Positions 1-9,066 of a DNA stretch of 64,000 nt are shown piece by piece (the stretch's first letter is position 1; each line of letters opens with the position of its first letter). Below the pieces are notes generated by a model that saw only the letters and a list, made by a program, of their open reading frames with translations, was not told the origin of the DNA and did no database searches. The position numbers and the translations under genes were made by a program. The stretch is from CAWINH01 sp963837425 (GTDB taxonomy: Bacteria; Chloroflexota; Limnocylindria; QHBO01): the NCBI GenBank assembly GCA_963837425.1, contig CAWINH010000002.1, forward strand, positions 1 to 64,000, in the 5' to 3' direction.

Positions 1-103
1 GGTGGACTCGCTCGACGAGCTGGCGGCGCGGATCGGTGAGGCGTGGCCCGACTTGAGGCTCAGCCGCGGCGGCGGAGGATCACGTCGATCTCGCGCTCGC
101 TGA
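1..103 (+). CDS. C-terminal tail of an unidentified protein (partial)
   Basis: The window opens inside a possible plus-strand gene. The frame beginning at base 2 is open to a TGA at 101-103 (34 codons), and its first twenty codons have the G/C-rich third positions typical of genes here. It would run convergently into, and overlap by about 44 bases, the end of the antiporter on the other strand. The tail is arginine- and glycine-rich and too short to assign; it may be chance. Confidence 0.25.
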   Translation, partial: VDSLDELAARIGEAWPDLRLSRGGGGSRRSRAR

Positions 104-1712
104 CCCCGTAGCGGGCGAGCGCGTGGCGCGGGAGCTCACCGCCGAGCTGGCGTTCGGCGGTGATGACCCGGGCGGCCCCCATCCGCTGCAGCTCGGCCCT
201 TCCCGCCTCGGAATGGGCGCGAACGATGACGTGCAGCCGCCGGTTGCGGCGCATGGCGTACTGGACCGCCTGGCGCGCGGCGAGCGGATCGGAGACCGCC
301 ACCACGAGCGCGGTCGCCGCGTCGACGTGGACGGCTTCGAGGACGGACCCGGTGCCCGCGTACCCATCATCGCCGGCGCACGCCGGCTCGGCGGCAGCTC
401 GACCAGCGGGTAGGCGGCGTGGGGCGAAAGCCAGGGGATCGAGCGCGCCTCGAGGACCCGAGCGACGCTGCGCCCGACGCTCCGTACGCCGAGAAGCACG
501 ACGTGGCGCCGCAGGCCCGGCGGGAGCTCGGCCTCGCCGAGGTGCGATGGCGGCGCGCGGCGCTCGAGCGCCGCGCCGAGCAGGGCCGCGATCCGTGCCA
601 CAGGGGCCGCCACGACGATCGAGAGCACCACGGCGCCCATCGCCTCGCTGAATGACGTGGCGTCCAGGGCGCCGAGCTGCAGCCCCACCGCGGCGAGCAC
701 GAAGCTGAACTCGCCTCCCTGCGCCACGAGGCCGGCGGCGCGCAGGGCGGTTCCGGGTTGATGGCCCGCCAGGCGAAGCAACGCCGCCATGGGCAGCGCC
801 TTGCCGGCGACGATGAGCACCAGGAGGAGGAGCACGATCGGCCAGCCGGCGACGATTGCGGCCGGCTCGAGGAGGATGCCAACCGAGACGAAGAAGATCG
901 TCGCGAACAGCTCGCGCAGGGGGACCACCTCCCCGAGGACCGAGGCCGCCAGGTCGCTGTCGGCGAGGGCGAGCCCCGCGAGAAAGGCGCCGAGCGCCAC
1001 CGAGACGCCCACCGCCTGCGCGAGCGTCGCGGTGCCGAGGGCAATCACCGCCACCGCAACGACGAACAGCTCGCGCGAGCCGAGGAACGCGATCCGCGAC
1101 ATGACGGCGGGCAGGATCCGCGAGCCGAGACGACGACCGCCACCACGAAGCCAAGCGCGACCGCGGTTGCGAGCGCGGCATCGAGGATCGGCCGCGTGCC
1201 GCCCTCGGCCACGACGGCGAGCACCACGACCAGCACAACGGTGAGCAGGTCCTGCACGATCGACCAGCCCAGGGCCAGCCGGCCGTGGAGGGTCGTCTCC
1301 AGCGTCCGCTCGCCGGCCACCCGGACCAGCACGACGCTCGAGCACACGCTGACGACCGCGCCCAGGAAGACCGCCTCGAGCGGGGTCCGGCCGACGAGCA
1401 TGGCGGCCAGTGTCCCGAGCCCCAGGCTGATTGCGACCTGGATGGGCGCCCCGATCAGCACCGCGCGCCCACCTCTGCGAGTTCCGCCAGGCGGAAGCGC
1501 AGGCCGATGCTGAACATGAGGAGCGCCACGCCGATGTCGGCGAGAGCCTGCACCTGCCCCCGATCGGCGACGTAGCCCGGGGTGAAGGGACCCACCAGCA
1601 GGCCGGCCGCGATGTACCCGATCATCGGCGACTGCCCGAGCCGATGCGCGACGGCTCCGAGGACGAGCGCGGTTCCCAGCGCTGCGAGGATCGTGAGGGC
1701 CAGGCCGTCCAT
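60..1712 (-). CDS. Kef-type K+/H+ (CPA2) antiporter with TrkA-N domain, frameshifted
   Basis: Monovalent cation:proton antiporter of the CPA2/Kef family: a multi-span exchanger domain followed by a cytosolic nucleotide-binding (RCK/TrkA-N) domain. The N-terminus (from ATG at 1712) reads as membrane helices with the GYIAAGLLVGP signature. The middle contains GAFLAGLALADSD and AQGGEFSFVL, typical of the family. The end carries an RCK-like stretch with a divergent GVRSVG glycine motif and a VSEREIDVIL tail. The gene lies in three frames: single bases appear to be missing near 1465, 1127 and 378, all deletions in GC-rich runs, so one intact gene with consensus errors is likelier than decay. Divergent from the CBS/ArsB pair at 1882. 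Confidence 0.75.
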
Positions 1713-1831
1713 CTGGCCCGATGATACCGGCGCCTCTCGTTTGCCCCGCCCGAGCCTGGGTGGCTATGCTTGCCCGGTCGCGAGCTGTCGTGACGGGTGG
1801 CGCGTTTCACCCATACCCGGAACGCATATGG

Positions 1832-1858
1832 AGGAGACTGCGCACCGCGCGGTCTCCT
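1832..1858 (+). promoter_or_regulatory. Strong hairpin in leader of CBS-ArsB/NhaD pair
   Basis: AGGAGACTGCGC pairs with GCGCGGTCTCCT (one G-U pair) across a three-base ACC loop, giving a 12-bp stem about 24 bases before the likely start of the CBS gene. No T-run follows, so a rho-independent terminator is unlikely. It could be a leader structure or an operator in the KefB/CBS divergent region. Confidence 0.4.
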
Positions 1859-1881
1859 GCCGCGTCGGCGCCCACCGACCG

Positions 1882-2395
1882 ATGCCCGAACCCCCGAGTC
1901 GATCACCCAGGCGACGCCGATCCGCGACGTGGGAAGGCTCCTGCGCGGGACCGATCCGATCATCGTCCACGCCGGCGACAGTCTCGCGCGCCTGGCGGAG
2001 CTCGCCATCGAGCGGCCCAGCTGCCGCGTTCTCTCGGTCGCGGACCGCGACAGCGGCTCATCGGGGTGGTGCCGGTTCGGCTGCTCGTCAACGACATCTT
2101 CCTGAAGATCGTGCCGGAGGAGTTCCTGGGCGTCATTGCCGACGTCGATGACGTCATGGAGTACGCGCGCCACGTTCGAGCCCGCACGGCGGCGGACATC
2201 ATGCTCGCGCCGGTCAGCGTGAACCGCGAGCAGACCGTGCGCGACGCGTTCGAGACGATGCACAAGGCGCGGTTGAACGGGCTCCCGATCGTCGATGCCG
2301 CGGGCAGGATCACCGGCTACCTCGACCAGCTCGAGCTGCTGCTGGTGTGGGTTCGCGCCGCGGGTCGCGGGCCGCTGCTGCGCCCCGAAGCCTGA
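1882..2395 (+). CDS. Tandem CBS-domain protein, frameshifted
   Basis: Small protein made of two CBS modules, which usually bind adenosyl ligands and regulate a partner. The first module (TPIRDVGRLLRGTDPIIV...) and the second (TAADIMLAPVSVNREQTV... GLPIVDAAGRITGYL) lie in different frames; restoring one base near 2055 joins them. A second missing C in the C-run at 1891-1895 would join the ATG at 1882 to the first module. A GTG at 1797 in the module-1 frame is the alternative start. The TGA stop at 2393-2395 overlaps the ATG of the following transporter by one base, so the two are probably translationally coupled and the CBS protein may gate that transporter. Confidence 0.65.
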
Positions 2396-3672
2396 TGGAG
2401 CTCAACCTGCCGGTGGTCGTGGGGCTCGGCGTCTTCGTCGTCACGTACCTGCTGATCGCCACCGAGCGAGTGCACAAGACGGTCGCCGCCATGGCCGGCG
2501 GCACGGCGATGGTCCTGCTCGGCATCGTGTCCCAGGAGCGGGCCTTCGAGCACATCGACTTCAACGTCATCTTCCTGCTGGCCGGGATGATGATCCTGGC
2601 GGTCATCATCCGGAAGACGGGTGTCTTCGGCTGGATGGCGGTCCGCGCGGCGCGGTTCGCGGGCGGCGATGCGTACCGGATCCTCGTCGTCATGTGCCTG
2701 ATCACGGCGGTGGCATCGGCATTCCTGGACAACGTCACGACGGTCGTGCTGGTCGGCCCCATCACCCTGTTCCTGGCCGCCCGCCTGGGGATGAACCCGA
2801 TGCCGTTCATCGTCTCAGAGATCCTTGCCAGCAACATCGGCGGCGCGGCCACGCTGATCGGAGACCCACCGAACATCCTCATCGGCTCGGCGGCGAACAT
2901 CGACTTCGATGCGTTCGTCCTGAACATGGGTCCCCTGGCGGCCGTGATCCTGGCCGTCTTCCTCGTCTCCGCCCGATGGCTCTTTCGTGGCCAGCTCGAG
3001 GTGGACCCCGAGCGGCGCGACGCGCTGCTCGCCCTCGATGAGCGCGAGATGATCACCGACCGGCCGCTCCTCACGAAGTCGATGGTGATCCTGGGGCTCA
3101 CGATGCTCGGCTTCGTCCTCCACGGCCCGCTCGGCTACGAGCCGGCGACCGTGGCGCTGACCGGTGCCGTGGCGCTCATGATCGTGGCTCGCGAGGACCC
3201 GCAGGAGGTCCTGCGCGAGGTGGAGTGGTCGACCCTCTTCTTCTTCGTGGGCCTCTTCATGCTCATCGCCGGGGTCATCGAGATCGGCCTGATCGACGCC
3301 ATCGCCCGCGCCCTGACCGACGTGACCGGCGGCGCCCTGGACCTGGGGGCCTACCTGATCCTGTGGATTGGCGCGCTCTTCTCCGGGGTGGTCGACAACA
3401 TTCCGTACACGGCGACCATGATCCCGGTCGTCGACGAGCTCGCTCGTCAGCACGCCCCTTCGCAGGTCCTGTGGTGGTCGCTGGCGGCAGGGGCCGATCT
3501 CGGGGGCAACCTCACGATCATCGGCGCCTCGGCGAACGTGATCCTGGCCAGCATGGCCGAGCGGGAGGGCCATCCGATCCGGTTCTGGACGTTCCTCCGC
3601 TACGCGGCGCCGGTCACCGTGGGGTCGGTGCTGCTGTCGATGGCCTACCTCTGGCTTCGGTACCTGCTGTAG
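2395..3672 (+). CDS. ArsB/NhaD (ion transporter superfamily) membrane transporter
   Basis: 425-residue integral membrane protein of the ArsB/NhaD group, which moves Na+ against H+, or arsenite or other anions. About ten to twelve hydrophobic segments are visible. Family landmarks include FLDNVTTVVL near residue 110, the IGGAATLIGDPPNI loop near residue 150, and the repeat-symmetric SGVVDNIPYTA and GADLGGNLTIIGASAN motifs in the second half. The asparagine-rich loops from each half are the substrate-binding elements in the family. The ATG at 2395 is chosen because it overlaps the stop of the CBS gene; an in-frame ATG at 2347 lies inside that gene. A strong terminator follows at 3679. The transported ion cannot be told from sequence alone. 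Confidence 0.85.
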   Translation: MELNLPVVVGLGVFVVTYLLIATERVHKTVAAMAGGTAMVLLGIVSQERAFEHIDFNVIFLLAGMMILAVIIRKTGVFGWMAVRAARFAGGDAYRILVVMCLITAVASAFLDNVTTVVLVGPITLFLAARLGMNPMPFIVSEILASNIGGAATLIGDPPNILIGSAANIDFDAFVLNMGPLAAVILAVFLVSARWLFRGQLEVDPERRDALLALDEREMITDRPLLTKSMVILGLTMLGFVLHGPLGYEPATVALTGAVALMIVAREDPQEVLREVEWSTLFFFVGLFMLIAGVIEIGLIDAIARALTDVTGGALDLGAYLILWIGALFSGVVDNIPYTATMIPVVDELARQHAPSQVLWWSLAAGADLGGNLTIIGASANVILASMAEREGHPIRFWTFLRYAAPVTVGSVLLSMAYLWLRYLL

Positions 3673-3678
3673 CGGGCC

Positions 3679-3712
3679 GAAGGCCCCTCCCGCCGGAGCG
3701 AGAGGGGCCTTC
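3679..3712. terminator. Bidirectional terminator-like hairpin
   Basis: GAAGGCCCCTC (3679-3689) pairs perfectly with GAGGGGCCTTC (3702-3712) over a 12-base loop. It sits between two convergent genes ending at 3672 and 3736 and could end both transcripts. Confidence 0.8.
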
Positions 3713-3735
3713 CGAGCGCCAGGAGCGGGGGAGGT

Positions 3736-4818
3736 CTACTTGCCGCCCTCGGTAACCTCCACGGTGCCCTTCGTGAAGCCGGTTCCCTTCGCATCCTCGC
3801 TGATGCCCTTGAGCGCATTCGTCGCCAGGTCGGTCCGGTAGGCCGAATCCGGCGGCGCCTGCTTGATGATCCCGAAATCGACGCTGATGCCCACCGTCTG
3901 CTGCCAGAGGGCGGGATCCATGACCCCGATCCCGTTCGGCGACGGCCAGATCAGGGCGTTGACCTCGTTGAGCTGCCAGGTCTGGTGCCCCTCGCCGAGG
4001 GTCGACCCCGCGCTCAGCGTGTAGTTCACGCAGTCCGCCGCATGGTCGCGGCAGTAGATCCAGCCGCGGAACGACGCCCGCAGGAACTTCGTTGCCGTGT
4101 CCTCGTTGCCCGATTCGGCGAGCCACGCCGCGCGCGCGAAGATCGCGTCCTGCAGCATGGCGGTCCCCTCATCGTTGTAGTTGATGATGTTCAGGTCACC
4201 CGGCTGGTAGAGCTGGTTCGTATCCGGGTTCTTCGCCTCGAGGACCTGGGCGTACTCGTTGTAGATCATCGCCTCGGCAACGTCGATCTGCCGGTTGAGC
4301 AGGAGCGACATGTCGAACGGCTGGATCACCTTCGTGAAGTCGGTCCCCTCCTCGAGGCCGTGCTTCTTCGCCGCCGCGGTCACCTCGAACTCGTTGCCGA
4401 AGTCCCAGACCCCGATCTTCTTGCCGGCGAAATCGGCCGGGCCGGTGATGTTGCTGTCCTTCCAGCTCACCGACAGCGTGCCCGAGCGCTGGAAGACCTG
4501 GGCAATGTCCACGAGGTCCGAGCCGTCGGTACTCTCCCGCGCCTCGAGCACCTTGGGCACCCAGCTGATCGTGAATTCCGGGCCGTTCGACGCCGATCCG
4601 ACCGCCTGCGGCACCACGTCCGGTCCGCCGTCGAGGATCGTGACATCGAGGCCCTCGTCCGCGTAGTAGCCCTGCTCCTGCGCGGCGAAGTAGCCGGCGA
4701 ACTGGGCCTGCGGCGCCCATTGGAGCTGCAGGCTGACCTTCGTCATCGCCGCTGCGCTGGGGCTCGCCGAGCCGCATGCCGTAAGGGTCAGGATGACGAT
4801 CGTCGCCACCACGAGCAT
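3736..4818 (-). CDS. NMT1/THI5-like ABC transporter substrate-binding lipoprotein
   Basis: Periplasmic/extracellular binding protein of the NMT1/THI5 (ThiY/RibY/SsuA-like) group, which binds small heterocycles such as pyrimidine precursors or riboflavin, or sulfonates. A hydrophobic leader ends in a lipobox (LTAC, Cys near 15). Then come LQLQWAPQAQFAGYFAA, EQGYYADEGLDVTIL and GKKIGVWDFGNEFEV, all typical of this fold and reminiscent of Chloroflexus RibY. A strong Shine-Dalgarno (AAGGAGG) sits 7 bases before an ATG at 4832, not before the ATG at 4818. One missing base would link them, so the real start may be 4832. Last gene of the minus-strand importer cluster. The pyrimidine link is inference from neighbouring catabolic genes. 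Confidence 0.85.
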   Translation of the reverse strand: MLVVATIVILTLTACGSASPSAAAMTKVSLQLQWAPQAQFAGYFAAQEQGYYADEGLDVTILDGGPDVVPQAVGSASNGPEFTISWVPKVLEARESTDGSDLVDIAQVFQRSGTLSVSWKDSNITGPADFAGKKIGVWDFGNEFEVTAAAKKHGLEEGTDFTKVIQPFDMSLLLNRQIDVAEAMIYNEYAQVLEAKNPDTNQLYQPGDLNIINYNDEGTAMLQDAIFARAAWLAESGNEDTATKFLRASFRGWIYCRDHAADCVNYTLSAGSTLGEGHQTWQLNEVNALIWPSPNGIGVMDPALWQQTVGISVDFGIIKQAPPDSAYRTDLATNALKGISEDAKGTGFTKGTVEVTEGGK

Positions 4819-4927
4819 TCGCGTCGTTTCATCTCCACTCCTCCTTGGGGGCCGGGCGCGGGAACCGCCCCGGTCGCCGAAGGGCGCATTCTAGGGTGCC
4901 GGGCACCCGGACGCCTGCGTTTGCGAC

Positions 4928-5713
4928 TTAGCCGGGCTGCTCACCCCGGATCGAGGGGTGCCACGGGATCACGGCACGCTCGACGAGGACGATCGCGAGG
5001 TAGAGGACGATCCCGGCCATCGAGCCGAGGATGATTGCCGCCCAGCTGACGTCCCAGCGCAACGCGCTCGCACTCTGGACCACGATGCGCCCGATCACGT
5101 TGCTGGCGCCCCCGAAGTACTCGCCCACGATGGCGCCGATCAGCGCCAGCACGACGCTCACCTTCAGGCCCGTCAGGAAAAAGGGGAGCGCGTTCGGGAT
5201 GCGTACCCGGGCCAGGATCTCCCACTCCGAGGCCGCGTAGGAGCGCATCAGCTCGAGCGTCGACGCCTCGACCGAGGTCAAGCCGCGGACGACGTTGATG
5301 AAGATCGGGAAGAAGACGAGGACGGCGGCGATCGCGGCCTTGGAGAACGGACTCAGCACGCCGAACCAGTTGTTCATGATCGGGGCGAAGGCGATGATCG
5401 GCACCGCGTTGACAGCGACCGCCAGCGGCAGCACCGCGTCGCGCGCCGTCTGCCAACGAGCCACCGCGCCGCCCAGGATCACGCCCCACGTGGTTCCGAT
5501 GACGAGGCCCAGGAGCGCCTCGAGCATCGTGTTGCGCGCCGACTCGAAGAGCGGCCAGCGCCCGGCCGACCAGTTCTCCCCCAGGGCGGCGAGGATCGCC
5601 GACGGCGCGGGCAGCACCGACGACCGGATGGCGACCTCCCAGACGAGGAGGACTCCACCGAAGACGGCCGCCGGAGGGCCGTACTGCCGCAGCCAGCGCA
5701 GCGGGGCGTTCAT
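4928..5713 (-). CDS. ABC transporter permease (NitT/TauT type)
   Basis: 261-residue binding-protein-dependent permease with about six membrane segments. The EAA loop that contacts the ATPase reads ELMRSYAASEWEILARVRIPNALPFF-like, near two-thirds of the length. The ATG at 5713 overlaps the ATPase stop as ATGA. As written, the frame is open back into the ATPase gene and suggests a 536-residue fusion, but shifting one base near 5765 reveals the ordinary ATPase tail and stop (see finding). It pairs with the second permease at 6549-7418, so the importer is probably heterodimeric in its membrane part. Confidence 0.88.
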   Translation of the reverse strand: MNAPLRWLRQYGPPAAVFGGVLLVWEVAIRSSVLPAPSAILAALGENWSAGRWPLFESARNTMLEALLGLVIGTTWGVILGGAVARWQTARDAVLPLAVAVNAVPIIAFAPIMNNWFGVLSPFSKAAIAAVLVFFPIFINVVRGLTSVEASTLELMRSYAASEWEILARVRIPNALPFFLTGLKVSVVLALIGAIVGEYFGGASNVIGRIVVQSASALRWDVSWAAIILGSMAGIVLYLAIVLVERAVIPWHPSIRGEQPG

Positions 5714-6538
5714 CCCACACCGCCCTCGGCGGCCAACCGCTCGGCGCTGTGGCCGTGGCCCGCCCTCGCCCGCGCGGAGCGCTTCGCGCACCGCGGTGAT
5801 CAGCTCGAAGTAGCGGCGCTGCTCGCGAGTCTCCACGCTGCGCGGCCGCGTCAGGTCGACCTCGACGTGGTGCGTGATGCGGCCCGGGCGGGCGCTCATC
5901 ACCGCGACGCGGCTGGAGAGGAAGACCGCCTCCGGGATCGAATGGGTCACGAAGACGATCGTGATCCCGGTCCGCTGCCAGATGCTGAGGACCTCCGAGT
6001 TCATCCGCTCGCGGGTCATTTCGTCGAGCGCGCCGAACGGCTCGTCCATGAGCAGGAGGGACGGCGAGAAGGCGAGCGCCCGCGCGATCGCGACCCGCTG
6101 CTGCATGCCCCCCGAGAGCTGATAGGGGTGATGCCGCCGGAAGTCGGTGAGCTCCACGAGCGCGAGCATCTCGCTGATGCGCTCCTCCCGCTCGGCGCGC
6201 CCCATCCCCTGCAGCTCGAGCGGCAGCCGGACGTTCTCCTCGACTGTGCGCCAGTCGAAGAGCACCGGTGCCTGGAAGACGATCCCGTAGTCGCGGTCGA
6301 CCCGCGCCCGGCCGGCGGGCTTGCCGTTCACCGTGATCGACCCTGCGCTCGGCTGGGTCAGGTCGCCGATGAGCCGCAGGAGCGTGCTCTTGCCGCACCC
6401 CGAGGGCCCGATCAGGCTCACGAACTCGCCGCGCCGGATCTCGAGGTCGATTCCCGACAGCGCGGTCGTGACCGTTTCGCCGAGGGCGAAGACCTTGTCG
6501 ACGCCGCTGACGCGGACGACGGGCTCCTGGTCGCTCAC
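5710..6538 (-). CDS. ABC transporter ATP-binding protein (NitT/TauT type)
   Basis: ATPase energising the NMT1-like importer. Walker A GPSGCGKST (near residue 44), Q-loop FQAPVLFDW, signature LSGGMQQRVAIARAL and Walker B LLLMDEPFGALD are all present, followed by the H-loop THS. About 275 residues. One base appears to be inserted in the G-run around 5765. With it removed, the protein ends in HSAERLAAEGGVG and TGA at 5710-5712, overlapping the permease start by four bases. Start ATG at 6538, ten bases after the upstream permease. Confidence 0.88.
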
Positions 6539-6548
6539 CGTATGCGCC

Positions 6549-7418
6549 TCATCCGGCCACCGCGGCGTCCGGGCGGTGGCGAAGCGTCAGCAGCTCCGTC
6601 ATCCGTATCAGCGCAAAGAAGGCGATCCCCAGCAGCGCGGTCACGCCGATCGCGGCCCACAGCTTCTCCGGTCCGGAGATGTACTGGTTGTTGAAGTTGA
6701 TGAGCGCGCGCCCCAGGCCGTCGGGGATCCCGCCCGGCCCCTCCCCGATGATCGCGCCCACGACGCTTGCGGTGGCGCTGATCTTCAGCGCGGTGAAGAG
6801 GTAGGGGAGCGAGGCCGGCATCCGCACCTTCCACAGCGTCGACCAGCGCGACGCTGCGTATGAGCGCATCAGCTCGAGCGCGCGCGGGTCCGGCGCGCGC
6901 AGCCCGCGGATCATGGCGATCGTGACCGGGAAGAAGGTGAGATAGGTGGCGATGATCACGACGCTCGTCACGCTCTGTCCGAAGGCGAAGACGATCATCG
7001 GCGCCAGGGCCACGATGGGGATCGTCTGGCTGGCGATGACGTACGGCACCAGCGCCCGCTCGAGGACGAGCACATGGACGAAGAGTGCGGCCAGCGCCAC
7101 GCCGAGCAAGGCCCCGGCCCCGAAGCCGAGCGCCGCCTCGCGCCAGGTGTAGAAGGCTGCGCCCACCAGGAACTGCCCGAGGGAGTCGCCGCGGCCGCGC
7201 TGCACGGGGCTGGCCAGGGCTCCAACGATGTCCCAGACGTGCGGCAGGTTCAGGTCGCTCGCGAACCAGATGTCGAGCGGGGGTCGCCACTCCCACGTGC
7301 CGAGCCGCCAGGGGTCCCCGCCCAGGAACTTCGACCCCTCCCAGAGGAGGAGGATGAGGGCAAGGAATGCCAGGAAGACGGCGACGCCCCGGCCGCGGGC
7401 CAGCCGCCCCCGGGTCAC
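6549..7418 (-). CDS. Second ABC transporter permease (NitT/TauT type)
   Basis: 289-residue permease with a single N-terminal helix, a long extracytoplasmic loop rich in Trp/Pro (residues 30-75) and then five to six helices. The EAA loop (ELMRSYAASRWSTLWKVRMP) closely resembles that of the partner permease, so the two are paralogues forming a heterodimer. A GTG start at 7418 is used because no ATG precedes the conserved region; it lies 21 bases from the aminotransferase stop. Organisation aminotransferase-permease-ATPase-permease-binding protein implies one operon read on the minus strand. Confidence 0.87.
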   Translation of the reverse strand: MTRGRLARGRGVAVFLAFLALILLLWEGSKFLGGDPWRLGTWEWRPPLDIWFASDLNLPHVWDIVGALASPVQRGRGDSLGQFLVGAAFYTWREAALGFGAGALLGVALAALFVHVLVLERALVPYVIASQTIPIVALAPMIVFAFGQSVTSVVIIATYLTFFPVTIAMIRGLRAPDPRALELMRSYAASRWSTLWKVRMPASLPYLFTALKISATASVVGAIIGEGPGGIPDGLGRALINFNNQYISGPEKLWAAIGVTALLGIAFFALIRMTELLTLRHRPDAAVAG

Positions 7419-7439
7419 GTCGAAGGCTGCGGCCGTCCC

Positions 7440-8772
7440 TCAGTCGACGACCGCATCGGTCACCTCCAGGGCGGCATCGATGATGGCGAACGCCTCGGCC
7501 AGCTGCTCCTCGGTGATGCACAGCGGGGGGTTCGTGAAGAAGCTGTCCCAGTGCTGCATCGTGTAGAGCCCATCGGCCTTGAATCGCGCGTCGAGCGCGG
7601 CCATCTCGGGGGAGCTGGCATTGAACGGCGCCATCGGCTCGCGGGTGGTTCGGTTGCGGATGAGCCCGACGATCCCGAACAGGCCAATGCTGCGGGTGGT
7701 GCCGACGCTCGGGTGCTTCGCGGCCAGGTCGGCATGGTGCCGGGCCATGACCGGGCCGAGCCGGGCGGCATTTCCCACGAGGTCGTCGTCGCGCAGGACG
7801 TTGATGGCGGCGATGGCGGCGGCGCACGCCACTGGATGTGACGAGTAGGTCAGTCCGCCCTGGTACGTGCGATCCGCGAAGTACTCCGCGATCCGGTCGC
7901 TGATGGCCACCGCGCCGAGCGGCAGATACGAGCTGGTCAGGCCCTTGGCCATCGTCAGGAGGTCGGGCACCACGTCCCAGTTGTCGATCGCGAACCAGCG
8001 GCCGGTGCGCCCGAAGCCGGCCATCACCTCGTCGGCGATCATGAGGATCCCGTACTTGTCACAGAGCGCGCGCACGCCGGCCAGGTAGCCGTCCGGCGGG
8101 ACGAGGATCCCGTTCGTGCCGGTCACCGTCTCGAGAATGAAGGCCGCGATTGTGCCCGGTCCCTCGTAGTTGATGATCTCCTCGAGGTAGGCGAGATGCT
8201 CGTCCACGGGCTCCGGCTCCGGCCTCCCGTAGCGGTACGGATCCAGGACCCGGATCACTCCCGGCACGGCCGGCTCGGATGCCCAGTGCCGCGGGTCGCC
8301 GGTGACGCTGATGGCGCCGGCGGTGGCGCCGTGGTACGAGCGGTGGCGGGCAATGACCTTCTGGCGCCCGGTCACGATCCGCGCCATGCGCAGGGCGTTC
8401 TCGTTGGCCTCCGCCCCGCCCAGGGTGAAGAAGAAGGTGTTGAGGTTGCCGGGCGTCAGCTCGGCGAGGAGCTGTCCCAGCCGGCCGCGCACCTCGGTGG
8501 CGAACTGCGGGGCGGCGAAGGCCAGCGTGGTGCGCCTGCTCGCTGATGGCGTCCGCCACGCGGGTGTCGCCATGACCGATGTTGACGCTCATCAGCTGCG
8601 AGTTGAAGTCGATGTAGCGCTTCCCGTCGGGATCCCAGAAGTAGATCCCCTCGGCCCGATCGATGACGATCGGGTTCACCTTGGCCTGGGCGCTCCAGGA
8701 GAAGAACGTGTACTCGCGGTTCAGTCGCAGGATCTCGTCGGTCGTGAGCCGATCGGTGGGGGTGACGGCCAT
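7440..8772 (-). CDS. Class-III PLP aminotransferase (omega-transaminase type), frameshifted
   Basis: Fold-type I, class-III aminotransferase of about 443 residues; relatives act on beta-alanine, GABA, taurine or similar omega-amino acids with pyruvate or 2-oxoglutarate. Seen: YFWDPDGKRYIDFNSQ near the start, SYHGATAGA, the IADEVMAGFGRTG segment with the PLP-ring aspartate, and the PLP lysine in MAKGLTSSY. One extra base near 8535 splits it: the first 80 residues (ATG at 8772) lie in one frame and the rest in another. First gene of the ABC-importer operon, so its substrate may be a product of imported compound breakdown. With the hydantoinase and carbon-nitrogen hydrolase nearby, beta-alanine/3-aminoisobutyrate is a reasonable guess. 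Confidence 0.85.
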
Positions 8773-8833
8773 GGCAACCTCGGCGCGGTGCTGCGCGATA
8801 TCGGGCTTTTCGAAGGGTCGATTACACCACACC

Positions 8834-9053
8834 CCGCAACGGTCCCGGGAGCAACGTCAATCCTCGAGCCGGCGCCCGCACTCGCGCGCGTCCCGCCCAC
8901 TGGGACGTTTCGCGCAGGAAGTGGTCCTTGTGCGCGGTTTGTCCCGCCCACTGGGACGTTTCGCGCAGGAAGTGGTCCTTGTGCGCGGTTTGTCCCGCCC
9001 ACCGGGACTCACCCCGCCAGCACGCCGCCCGGACGCCGCAACGGTCCCGGGAG
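8834..9053 (-). promoter_or_regulatory. Structured leader region of aminotransferase/ABC operon
   Basis: The 294-base gap before the aminotransferase contains no gene. It holds two near-complete 51-bp repeats and is bracketed by an 18-base direct repeat, CCGCAACGGTCCCGGGAG, at 8834-8851 and 9036-9053. Each repeat can form a two-part hairpin, and the repeat junctions can form competing GTCCC/GGGAC stems, so mutually exclusive folds are possible. Upstream is the decarboxylase stop at 9067 on the same strand, so this is either a 5' leader with its own promoter or an intercistronic region. Confidence 0.45.
8890..9006 (-). repeat. 51-bp tandem repeat, 2.3 copies, with nested inverted repeats
   Basis: Units at 8890-8940 and 8941-8991 are identical in all 51 bases; a third begins at 8992 and stops after about 15. 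Each unit begins GTCCCGCCCACTGGGAC (arms GTCCC/GGGAC). Between units, GGGAC at 8902-8906 pairs with GTCCC at 8941-8945. Inside that 44-base span GCGC/GCGC and AGGA/TCCT pair around a five-base loop, with a 5x5 internal loop and a three-base bulge. The same folds again at 8953-8996. Confidence 0.8.
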
Positions 9054-9066
9054 CTGGCGCCTGCGG

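Noticed and set aside
8890..9006. Possible CRISPR array
   Set aside because: Only two full 51-bp units and a partial third, directly adjacent with no unique spacers, and no cas genes nearby.
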